This document shows positions 32,369 through 39,924 of a stretch of 58,008 nt of DNA, piece by piece. The notes beneath the pieces were generated by a model. That model had not been told where the DNA came from. It searched no databases and saw only the letters and a program-made list of their open reading frames with translations. The DNA is from Planctomycetota bacterium. GTDB lineage: Bacteria > Planctomycetota > Phycisphaerae > Phycisphaerales > SM1A02. Position 1 is the stretch's first letter; every line of letters starts with the position of its first letter. The stretch is from NCBI GenBank assembly GCA_024226535.1, contig JAAELP010000080.1, forward strand, positions 1-58,008, given 5' to 3'. A program made the position numbers and the translations under genes.

Positions 32369-34351
32369 TTAGTTCTGCCCGACCTTCTGCTGAATGCGCA
32401 CGATCACGAACTCGGCCGGCTTGAGCGGCGCGAATCCCACGATCACGATGACCTGACCTGCGTCGATGTCGCTCTGCTTCATGGTGTCACCGAGACCGCA
32501 GCGCACGAAGAAGGCATCGGAGGCTTTTTTTCCCTGGAACGCGCCCGCCCGGAACAGGCCGTCCATGAAGTTCTGAATGTTGAGACGCAGCGACGACCAG
32601 AGCAGGTGGTTGTTGGGCTCGAAGACGGCCCACTGGATGCCGCTGTAGATGCTCTCCTCGATCATGATGGCGGTACGCCGCACGGGGACGTAGCGCCACT
32701 CGGGGTCGGCCTTCGTGGCCAACGTGCGCGATCCCCAGATCACGCGACCGAACCCCGGGAGCTTGCGCAGGCAGTTCACGCCCACGGGGTTGAGCTGGTC
32801 CTGCTCGCCCTCGCCGACGTCGAACTGGAGGCTGGATACTCCGCTGAGCTGGACCTGAACGCCCGCGGGCGCCTTCCACACGCCCCGACGCCCGTCGGTC
32901 CGCGCCCATTGACCCGCCGCGAAGGCGGATGGCGCGATCGTGACCGTCACCGGCTCATTCGGCTTCTTCTCGGCGTCGTACTCGGGGTTCGGCACGTCGA
33001 CCCAGGGGTAGTAGAGCACGCTGTAGGTGGAGGTCGGCCCGCTCAGGTCCTGGAAGTCCGTCTTCGATTCGAACTCCTCGTCTGGCGGTGGGTCGACGAT
33101 GACCATGCGATTGCCCGTGGCCTCGCAATGCGCGACCGCGGCGTCCACCACGGGATGACCACCCGCGTTCAGGTGCTTCCCCGGCAGCACGATGATGCTC
33201 GCGTCGCGGAACTTGACGAGCCTGGAGGCGAAGTACGTCTTGTAGTCGTCGTCGCTCGGCTCTCCGTAGGCACCGCCCTCGAGCTTCACGCCCTGCGCGT
33301 CGATGCTGTCCGTTGCCTTCGGGATGACCCTCGCCGTGCCGTGGACCGAGGCGGACGCAAGCTCGGCGGTGAGTGCGAGCGCGGTGACCAGGTCGGTGGC
33401 GTCCGTAGCGGATGGGGTGACCTTCACCCGAGAACCGGACGACGCCTTGCCGGAGATGAGCGTGAAGCTGTGGGCGGCGGCATCGTAGGTGCAGGTGAAC
33501 GCCGCGTAGGACTCCTGGGGGCCCAGGTCACCGACTGCGGTTTCGATCGCCGCGGCGACCCTGCCGCCATCGGCTTCGTTCGCCCCGGTGAGCCCGAGGC
33601 CGCCGTCCGCGACGGCTGCCGCGGGATCCCCGAGCGTGATCGCCTTGCCCCCCAATTCGTCGACGTGCACCTTCATCGTCATGCCGTCCACCAGCCCGTT
33701 CGTGAACACGTCGGCCGCGCCCGTCACGTCTCCCCCCGTCAGCGAGCCCCTCTGGAGCAGGCCGGCGACCGCGTCCGTGATCGCGACCTTGACGAGCGCG
33801 GACGCACCCGAGATTCGCTTGCTGAAGTAGTCGTCGTCCTCCTCGTCCATCGTGAGACCCTTGAAGGTCTCCTCGGCGACGAACTTGCCGTCCTGTCGGG
33901 GGCCGATCTGGAGCTCGAACTCCAGGTCCGTCGCCTTCTCCTTGATGATGCGGAAGTAGTAGTCGTCACCCCACTGCCCAACGCTGCTCGCCGTGATCGT
34001 CAGCACGTCCTCGGTGCCGGAGGCCTCGCCCAAGACCCCGTTCGTGGCCGCCTTCGCTGGCGGAGCGGCGCCCGCGAGGCGGGCGATGTACGCGTCCTTG
34101 CCTCCGTTCTGGAAGTAGGCCGACACCGCCAGGCCCATGAGATCGTCCTTGCGCTCGACGGCGCCGAACTTCTCGACGTAGTCCTCGAAGCTGTGGATCA
34201 GCACCGTCTCGTTGTCCGGGGGGCGGTTGGCGACCGGTCCCTGGCTGACGGAGCCGACGAACGCGGCAATCGCCGTGGAGACACCCTCGATGGGCCTGGA
34301 CCCGCTCGGGATTTCCTCGATGTAGACGCCGGGATGTAGATAGGTCGACAC
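32369..34351 (-). CDS. contractile tail sheath protein
   Basis: Start GTG 34351 is chosen because it gives the conserved sheath N-terminus (VSTYLHPGVYIEEIPSGSRP) and sits behind AGGAG; the longer frame up to 34576 runs through the promoter. The 660-aa protein has a variable middle (~90-330) and the conserved C-terminal assembly domain (WRYVPVRRTAIMIEESIYSG, FEPNNHLLWSSLRLNIQNFM, LFRAGAFQGKKASDAFFVRC, and VIVIVGFAPLKPAEFVIVRI). It is the only sheath gene; Afp has three and PVC three. Sheath contraction powers injection. Confidence 0.95.
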   Translation of the reverse strand: MSTYLHPGVYIEEIPSGSRPIEGVSTAIAAFVGSVSQGPVANRPPDNETVLIHSFEDYVEKFGAVERKDDLMGLAVSAYFQNGGKDAYIARLAGAAPPAKAATNGVLGEASGTEDVLTITASSVGQWGDDYYFRIIKEKATDLEFELQIGPRQDGKFVAEETFKGLTMDEEDDDYFSKRISGASALVKVAITDAVAGLLQRGSLTGGDVTGAADVFTNGLVDGMTMKVHVDELGGKAITLGDPAAAVADGGLGLTGANEADGGRVAAAIETAVGDLGPQESYAAFTCTYDAAAHSFTLISGKASSGSRVKVTPSATDATDLVTALALTAELASASVHGTARVIPKATDSIDAQGVKLEGGAYGEPSDDDYKTYFASRLVKFRDASIIVLPGKHLNAGGHPVVDAAVAHCEATGNRMVIVDPPPDEEFESKTDFQDLSGPTSTYSVLYYPWVDVPNPEYDAEKKPNEPVTVTIAPSAFAAGQWARTDGRRGVWKAPAGVQVQLSGVSSLQFDVGEGEQDQLNPVGVNCLRKLPGFGRVIWGSRTLATKADPEWRYVPVRRTAIMIEESIYSGIQWAVFEPNNHLLWSSLRLNIQNFMDGLFRAGAFQGKKASDAFFVRCGLGDTMKQSDIDAGQVIVIVGFAPLKPAEFVIVRIQQKVGQN

Positions 34352-34558
34352 GCGAACTCCTCTCCGGGTACGCGTGCGAGAGCGACGACGGAAAGGAACC
34401 GGGTCAACTCGCGCGAGACGGATCGTCCGACGGTTGATCCCGGGCCGAGGCGAAGGCAAGTCCTCGGCGCATCCACTTCCGGGGTCCCCCCCGGGTCTGC
34501 GCACCCTCAAGTACGCGGGCTCGCACGACACGGTCATGCGGCCCCTTCGCTGGGGGCA

Positions 34559-34587
34559 AGTATGTGTGGATCGCACGGCGCTGTCAA
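34559..34587 (-). promoter_or_regulatory. sigma70-type promoter upstream of the eCIS operon
   Basis: Reading the minus strand: -35 TTGACA (34587-34582), a 17-base spacer, then -10 CATACT (34564-34559; 4 of 6 to consensus). Expected start near 34552, giving a ~200-base leader before the sheath GTG at 34351. The rest of 34352-34715 holds no convincing gene. No operator or attenuator was recognised in the leader. Confidence 0.55.
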
Positions 34588-34715
34588 GGATTGAAAGTCA
34601 GTTCGGGCGAACAAACGAGTGACCGCCGCCCGACACGGACGACGAGACAGGCGCGCAAACGCGGGGGGCACAACCGCTTCGGAGGATCCCAGGCAGCAGT
34701 CGGGGAACGCCGCCG

Positions 34716-34918
34716 ATGCACATGGTCAGCGAGTACAACGGCGACGCGGACCACTTCTCGCACGTGCCGAGCACCGCTTCACGCCTGCGTTCCAGAAGGC
34801 TGACTTCGTGCCGATCACACCGAGCGCGAAAGGTGCGGATCTGATTCACGCTCGGATCATCGAGGAACTTAACACCGCTGACATGGTGCTCTGCGACCAG
34901 AGCGGCCGAGGCGCTTGA
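34716..34918 (+). pseudogene. frameshifted, truncated remnant of a nucleoside-deoxyribosyltransferase/TIR-like gene
   Basis: Frame 1 from ATG 34716 reads MHMVSEYNGDADHFSHV. Near 34765 the similarity continues in another frame (RFTPAFQKADFVPITPSAKG, then ADLIHARIIEELNTADMVLCD) to a stop at 34918. The V-x-EYNGDADHF start followed by D-I/L-I-H-x-x-I-x-x-x-L-x-x-A-D-M/L-V-L-x-D is the layout of short proteins with a nucleoside 2-deoxyribosyltransferase/TIR-like fold. These normally continue with a N-P-N-V-F/Y-E-L segment, absent here. It looks like an accessory (possibly defence or signalling) gene in decay. Family call is from pattern memory. Confidence 0.5.
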
Positions 34919-34945
34919 CTTGGCTCCTCGCAGCGAGCACTCCGG

Positions 34946-34976
34946 GGTGACACGGGGGGTGACACGGTGACACGGG
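34946..34976 (+). repeat. short tandem GGTGACACGG repeat
   Basis: Three copies of GGTGACACGG lie at 34946-34955, 34958-34967 and 34966-34975 in non-coding DNA between the decayed gene and the dispersed repeat. No function is apparent; slippage tract or vestigial iteron-like array are both possible. Confidence 0.6.
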
Positions 34977-35077
34977 ACAGGGACTTTGATGGGCTTCCAC
35001 CGGGCATCGCGGATCCGCAAGGCGAGCGTCGTACTCTCTTTCAGAGGTGATGACGGCCACGGTCATAGCGCGGTCGT

Positions 35078-35121
35078 GAGAGAGCGCCGGGAGGTCGAGA
35101 GTCGAGAAGAGCAGTAGAACA
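35078..35121 (+). repeat. dispersed direct repeat, right copy
   Basis: Matches 9865-9915 in the same orientation (23 identical bases, then GTCGAGAAGAGC-x-GTAGAACA). To its right, AGAGCAGTAGAACAGGAGAG (35108 on) is followed about 90 bases later by its approximate inverse (TGTTCTACTGCTCCACTGCT, 35200-35219). The right copy therefore belongs to a ~150-bp imperfect palindrome. Confidence 0.7.
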
Positions 35122-35220
35122 GGAGAGCAGTAGACCGCAGGATTCGCAGTGGAGGGGTCGCAGCCGTGCGGCGATCGTCAGCGATCGCGTGGCTCCACTG
35201 TTCTACTGCTCCACTGCTCT

Positions 35221-35257
35221 ATTGAAACAGCCGCTCCGGAGGAGCGGCTGTTTCAAT
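35221..35257. repeat. perfect 17-bp inverted repeat (hairpin)
   Basis: Seventeen bases starting ATTGAAACAGCCGCTCC are followed by GGA and then the exact reverse complement. The hairpin abuts the duplicated tRNA-Val 3' half, in the place a transcription terminator would occupy for that tRNA on the minus strand. A shorter related hairpin (ACAGCCGC/GCGGCTGT, 36643-36667) sits at the same place beside the intact tRNA. Confidence 0.8.
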
Positions 35258-35298
35258 GGGCCATACTGGACTTGAACCAGTGACCTCTTGTGTGTCAT
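35257..35298 (-). repeat. duplicated 3' half of tRNA-Val (distal attachment-site copy)
   Basis: These 42 bases are identical to 36675-36716, i.e. the tRNA-Val sequence from the anticodon loop to the discriminator base, in the same orientation. The identity ends abruptly at 35299. A direct repeat of a tRNA 3' half starting in the anticodon loop is the classic footprint of tyrosine-integrase insertion. Confidence 0.85.
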
Positions 35299-35844
35299 GC
35301 CGGCACCAATCGGGTCCGATCCTCGGTCTCTGGAGCGTAGAGGCGGATTCGGGCACTTGCAATCGTTGCATTCGAACGCATTCGTTGCAGTCCAGGCGTG
35401 CTTCTCAGTCCAGGACACAGTCCGCGGCTTCGCTACGATCGGCCTCGTGGGCGCACCGACGGAACACGACTGAGCAGGAACGGAAACCAGCCCGTTGCGA
35501 CCGAGCCGTCCACGAACTCCCTCCTGGAGCACGGTGACGCTTGGGCCGCGCCGGTCTACTTGAAGTACCGGCGCCGACCATGGAACATCGGCCCATCCGA
35601 ACTGACGTCACACGGATCGCGAGCCCTAGGTCGCTCGAGTCGATCGACGAGCAACGCCCGACTTCTCACACCTCGCACTCGACGGGAGCGTTGCCGTTGC
35701 AGTCCTCGCTCGCGCCGGGGCCCTGGCCGGGCACTCGCCCGACACTCGGTTATTCTCTGGACCAGTCGTTTCACCCGCGACCTTCCCTGCAACAGCGTCG
35801 CTCTTCGTGGTGCGCGACGAGTCCTTGCGCCGGAGCCAAGCGCC
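35299..35844. other. stretch without a convincing gene inside the putative mini-element
   Basis: The open frames here have no recognisable domain and no ribosome-binding sites. The frame that continues into the following gene reads as low-quality Arg/Ser-rich sequence until the conserved MPTKPQKPV start at 35845. No integrase or excisionase fragment was seen. Confidence 0.5.
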
Positions 35845-36579
35845 ATGCCGACCAAACCGCAGAAGCCCGTCCCGCCGAACGTGACGCTCGACCTGGGAGA
35901 GCCCTACTGCGGTGCGTGCGGGCACCGGCTGACGGGGCTCGTCGATTCGTCGAGGTGTCCGGAATGCGGGCGCCCGATCGTCGAGGTCGTCACGCGAGCG
36001 GGCAAGCTCGGGCGTCGATACCGCTCGGAGACCACGCTCTTCGGTCTCCCGCTGATCGACGTGGCCATCGGCGCGACGCACAGCGAGACGCGAGGTTCGG
36101 CGCGCGGGATCTTCGCGATCGGCGATAAGGCCAAGGGCTTCGTCGCGATCGGGAACTCGGCCCTGGGCATCGTCGCGGTCGGCGGCCGCGCCTTCGGCGT
36201 GTTCGCGCTCGGCGGGATCGCGTTCGGTCTCGTTTCCTCATGTGGTGGCATCAGCGTCGGCGCGATCGCGGTGGGCGGTCTCGTGCTCGGGCTCCTGGGA
36301 TTCGGCGGCCTCTGCGCCGCCATCGTTGCCGACGGCGGTGTGTGTATCGGCTTCTACGTCGCCGGCGCTCTGCCGATCGCGATCGGCCAGGGGTCGCCCA
36401 GTGACGCTTTCGGAATGTTCTCCTGGTTCTTCGGACGTACGTCGCCATTCAGCGTGTGGCGATACCTGCTCCAACCCTGGGCCGTCGTGTTCGCTTTGCC
36501 GATCACGGCGACCCTCGCCATTGCCTTGCTCGCCGGCGCGCGACGTAAGTCGGCGCGGCGCAACGCGCCAGCGCCCTGA
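35845..36579 (+). CDS. zinc-ribbon membrane protein with GxxAIG repeats
   Basis: Start ATG 35845 (MPTKPQKPVPPNVTLD) gives 244 aa. Residues ~20-50 form a zinc ribbon (YCGACGHRLTGL...CPECGRP). After a basic linker come about eight short repeats of the type G-(I/F)-x-A-(I/V/L)-G (ARGIFAIGDKAKGFVAIGNS, ALGIVAVGGRAFGVFALGG, AFGLVSSCGGISVGAIAVGG). Hydrophobic helices follow (LLQPWAVVFALPITATLAIA). The iterated small-residue pattern suggests a beta-solenoid or packed glycine helices. It is the only gene between the duplicated tRNA-Val ends, so it is the apparent cargo of that element. Confidence 0.65.
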   Translation: MPTKPQKPVPPNVTLDLGEPYCGACGHRLTGLVDSSRCPECGRPIVEVVTRAGKLGRRYRSETTLFGLPLIDVAIGATHSETRGSARGIFAIGDKAKGFVAIGNSALGIVAVGGRAFGVFALGGIAFGLVSSCGGISVGAIAVGGLVLGLLGFGGLCAAIVADGGVCIGFYVAGALPIAIGQGSPSDAFGMFSWFFGRTSPFSVWRYLLQPWAVVFALPITATLAIALLAGARRKSARRNAPAP

Positions 36580-36674
36580 CCGACTCGTGCCCTTCCCAGT
36601 GCCTGCGAGGAGCCCCAGCCCGGGTTTACCTATCTACGAAGACAGCCGCCCTCGCGGAGCGGCTGTTCTTCAAG

Positions 36675-36748
36675 TGGGCCATACTGGACTTGAACCAGTG
36701 ACCTCTTGTGTGTCATACAAGCGCGCTAGCCAACTGCGCCAATGGCCC
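36675..36748 (-). tRNA. tRNA-Val (anticodon GAC)
   Basis: Reading the minus strand from 36748, a full cloverleaf forms: acceptor GGGCCAT/ATGGCCC, D arm GCGC-AGTTGGCTA-GCGC, anticodon stem CTTGT/ACAAG with loop ATGACAC (U33, anticodon GAC), variable AGGTC, T arm ACTGG-TTCAAGT-CCAGT, discriminator A. No CCA is encoded. The 3' half (36675-36716) is duplicated at 35257-35298. A weak hairpin follows the 3' end (36643-36667). Confidence 0.95.
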
Positions 36749-36813
36749 TGAGGCTGAATGGTAGTCCGGCGGTGGGCGGTGTCAACGGGGACCGGAACCC
36801 TCCCCCGGATCCG

Positions 36814-38077
36814 CTAGACCGATCCCGGTAGCTCGGGGCATGGGCCCCATGCTGCGATCACCGCGAGGATGTCGGCGAAGGAGACGACGCCGTCGCCGGT
36901 GAGGTCGGCGGGGCAGCCGGCACACGGGCCCCAGGCTCCGATCACCGCGAGGATGTCGCCGAAGTCGACCCCGCCGCCGCCGTCGAGGTCCGCGGGGCAG
37001 CAGACGTGGTTGTTGCTCCAGTCGACGAACGGGCCGGCGATGTCGAACGGGGTGTTGCCGCAGAAGTTCGACGATCCGACGCGCACTTCGAGAACGCCGT
37101 CCGGGTCGGTCACGCGAACCGCGCCAACCGTGTTGTCGTCGTAGTTCGCGCTGCTGAACACGCTGAACAAGTCGATCGAGCCGGCGGCGTCGATGTGGAT
37201 CGTGCCGCCTTCGTGGGCGCCGCCGTGGCTGGTCACGATGTTGCCGTTCATGACCATGTCGCCGCGGGCGTAGACGGCGGCGCCGCCCCGCTCGTCGGGG
37301 CCGACGACCTCGTTGCCTTCGAACGTGGCCGCCGTCAGGTCAAGCGAACCGCTCATATGGGCGAACGCCCCGCCGCGGGCCGGGCCCGACGACGCGATCA
37401 CGCGGTTGCGGCGGTAGAACGAGTCGAACGTCAGGGTGAACCCCTCGTTGAGCACGGCGCCCCCCCCCGCGACCGTCGGTGACGCGGGCGACGTTGTCCT
37501 CGAACACCGAGTCGATCACGTAGACGACGCTGTCGGCGTCGGTGTGCAGGGCGCTGCCCTCGTTGAAGGTGAACGTGCACTCGCGCACGACCGGGCTCGA
37601 GTCGATGAGCTTGATCGCGCTGCCCGGCGGCGTTGCGGCCGGCGCCGCGGACGTCGCGCAGTCGGTGAACACGCACCGCTTGATCTGGCCCGCCGATCCG
37701 ACGACGCGGATCGCCCCCTCGTCGCCGGCGGTCGTCCGGAACCCCTGCATCGTCAGACCCTCGATCCGCGTGCTCGGCCCCTCGCCGGAATCGAGGTCGA
37801 ACGCGTTGGCGCCCGGCGTGCTCGAGCCGTCGAGGATGCACGCGGCGGGGCCGTTGACGCTCTCGATCACGAGCGTCTTGCCGGCGAGGTCGAGATCCAC
37901 GTTGCCGGGCCCGGCGTACACGCCGTCGGCGATCAGGACCCGATCACCCGGCGCCGCGGCGTCGATCGCGGCCTGGATGGTGGTGAACGTACTCGGAACG
38001 TGCAGGTCAGCGGCCCGCCCCTGCGAGACGGCCACACCGACGATCGCTGCCGCCACGGCAATATACGCTGGTCGCAT
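36814..38077 (-). pseudogene. secreted beta-helix protein with dockerin-like tail, frameshifted at a G9 tract
   Basis: Start ATG 38077 sits behind GAGGAGGAG; a signal peptide follows (MRPAYIAVAAAIVGVAVSQG). It reads as a parallel beta-helix (TFTTIQAAIDAAAPGDRVLI opening, as in pectate-lyase-like/DUF1565 proteins) to about residue 205. At the run of nine G (37460-37468 on the plus strand as C) the frame breaks. One base fewer joins GRGGG to AVLNEGFTLTFDSFYRRN and restores the rest of the helix plus two dockerin-like units (VDFGDILAVIGAW, DLTGDGVVSFADILAVIAAW). Without correction the product ends early in a nonsense tail. Either a sequencing error, a mutation or a phase-variable switch. Confidence 0.8.
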
Positions 38078-38162
38078 CGATGCTCCTCCTCGGTGATCTA
38101 CCGGCAACCAATGTCGCAAGTCCCCGGCCTCATTGCACGAAGAATCGCGAGGGGGAACGGCC

Positions 38163-39644
38163 CTACTCCCCGATCGCCTGGACGGTCGAGTAGTTCGGGC
38201 TCTCGCGGGTGATCTGGATGTCGTGGGGGTGGCTCTCGACGAGGCTCGCGCCGGTGACGCGCACGAACCGGGCGTTCTCGCGCAGCTCATCGACCGTCGC
38301 GCAGCCGCAGTAGCCCATCGCCGAGCGGAGGCCGCCGACCATCTGGTAGACGAAGTCCGCGAGGCTGCCGCGGTACGGGACGCGGCCCTCGACGCCCTCC
38401 GGCACGAACTTCCGCGTGTCGGTGACGCCGGCCTGGCCGTACCGGTCTGCGGAACCGGCGCCCATCGCGCCCTCGCTGCCCATGCCGCGGTAGGTCTTGT
38501 AGCGACGGCCGCGGTGCAGGATCAGCTCGCCGGGGCTCTCGTCCATCCCGGCGAAGAGCGAGCCGATCATCACGCTGCTCGCGCCGGTGGCGAGCGCCTT
38601 GCCGATGTCGCCGCTCTGGCGAACACCGCCGTCGGCGATCACCGGCACGCCCGTGTCGTCGGCGGCCTTGCACGCGTTGGCGATCGCGGTGAGCTGCGGC
38701 ATGCCGACGCCGGTCACCACGCGCGTCGTGCAGATCGATCCCGGCCCGATGCCGACCTTCACCGCGTCCACGCCCGCGTTGATCAGGTCACGCGCGCCCT
38801 CGGTCGTCGCCACGTTGCCGGCGATGAGGTCGATGTCGTACCGCTTGCGGAGCGTCTCGACCGTCTCCAGCACGTTGTGCGAGTGACCGTGGGCGGTGTC
38901 GACCACGATCACGTCGACCTCGGCCTGGATGAGCGCCTCGGCCCGTTCGTACTGGTGCACGCCGATGGCGGCCCCGACCCGCAGGCGGCCGCGCGAGTCG
39001 CGGCACGCGTCGGGATGCGTTCGGATGTTCTCGATGTCCCGCATCGTGATCATGCCGGCGAGGTTGCGCCGGTCGTCCACGAGCAGGAGCTTCTCGACAC
39101 GCGCGCCGTTGAGGATGACCTCCGCCTCCTCCGGCGCCGTCTGCGCGGGCGCGGTGACGAGGTGCTCATGGGTCATCACGTCGCCCACGGCCGAGCCGGG
39201 ATCGGTGACGAACTTGATGTCGCGCTTGGTCAGGATGCCGACCACGGGCCCGTGGCTCGTGCCGTCGGCGGTCACCGGGAAGCCGGAGACGTTCTGCTCG
39301 TCCATGAGCCGCAACGCGCGCTCGACGGTGTCCTCCGGGCGCAGCGAGATCGGATCGGTGATCACGCCGTTCTCCGAGCGCTTCACCTTGACGACCTCGC
39401 GCGACTGGTCTTCCGGCGCGAGGTTCTTGTGGATGATGCCGATGCCCCCCTCCTGGGCCAGCGCAATGGCCAGCGCCGACTCGGTCACCGTATCCATGGG
39501 GGCCGAGACGAGGGGGATCTTGAGTTGAATGTTGCGGGTCAGGCGGGTGGTGGTGTCCGCCTGGTCCGGAGTAACGGTGCTGTAATCCGGAACGAGCAGG
39601 ACATCATCGAACGTGATGCCTTCCTGGGTCCACTTGTGCTCCAT
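38163..39644 (-). CDS. guaB: IMP dehydrogenase GuaB
   Basis: Start ATG 39644 ([20 protein letters not shown]) gives 493 aa, the family norm. IMPDH oxidises IMP to XMP with NAD+, the committed step of GMP synthesis. Visible: [11 protein letters not shown], two CBS domains at ~95-210 ([30 protein letters not shown]), and the catalytic loop [11 protein letters not shown] with the active-site Cys. The IMP site is [19 protein letters not shown], and the flap is [20 protein letters not shown]. There is no Shine-Dalgarno before the ATG; a TTGACA at 39679-39674 upstream could place the transcript start on or next to the ATG. Confidence 0.97.
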   Translation of the reverse strand: MEHKWTQEGITFDDVLLVPDYSTVTPDQADTTTRLTRNIQLKIPLVSAPMDTVTESALAIALAQEGGIGIIHKNLAPEDQSREVVKVKRSENGVITDPISLRPEDTVERALRLMDEQNVSGFPVTADGTSHGPVVGILTKRDIKFVTDPGSAVGDVMTHEHLVTAPAQTAPEEAEVILNGARVEKLLLVDDRRNLAGMITMRDIENIRTHPDACRDSRGRLRVGAAIGVHQYERAEALIQAEVDVIVVDTAHGHSHNVLETVETLRKRYDIDLIAGNVATTEGARDLINAGVDAVKVGIGPGSICTTRVVTGVGMPQLTAIANACKAADDTGVPVIADGGVRQSGDIGKALATGASSVMIGSLFAGMDESPGELILHRGRRYKTYRGMGSEGAMGAGSADRYGQAGVTDTRKFVPEGVEGRVPYRGSLADFVYQMVGGLRSAMGYCGCATVDELRENARFVRVTGASLVESHPHDIQITRESPNYSTVQAIGE

Positions 39645-39924
39645 TTGCCAATGGTGACCAGCTTCCGGGACCTTGTCAACGCCGCCCGCGGGCATCGGCG
39701 TATTCCGCCGAACCCCGGCATCTGCTAGGGTAGGTGGTCTCGATCCCGCCCCTCCCGCCGGCCCCCCCGCCATCGGCGCGGCTCCGGTGGTCGACGGATG
39801 GCCGGGACGGGAACCGCACGGGGGTCGGCGACGGATTGATCGTGGCCCGGCGGCCGCGATTCCGCCGCCGCGGCGACGGGCGACGAGTCCGTCGACGACA
39901 ATCGAAGCAGGAGAGCCCCCCACC

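Noticed and set aside
32524..32530. A7 run in the sheath gene as a programmed frameshift site.
   Set aside because: The shifted frame ends within a few codons and would remove the conserved C-terminal domain. No stimulatory structure is obvious. Noted only as a slippery tract.
11662..34351. Prophage rather than eCIS.
   Set aside because: No capsid, portal, terminase, integrase or lysis genes are visible, while AAA+ ATPase, DUF4255 and eCIS-core genes are eCIS markers.
34352..34576. N-terminal extension of the sheath protein to 34576.
   Set aside because: It would begin upstream of the promoter's expected start. The conserved sheath N-terminus begins at the GTG 34351 behind AGGAG.
35299..36674. 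An integrase or excisionase gene in the tRNA-Val element.
   Set aside because: No frame shows tyrosine-recombinase motifs (R...HxxR...Y); the only credible gene is the zinc-ribbon protein.
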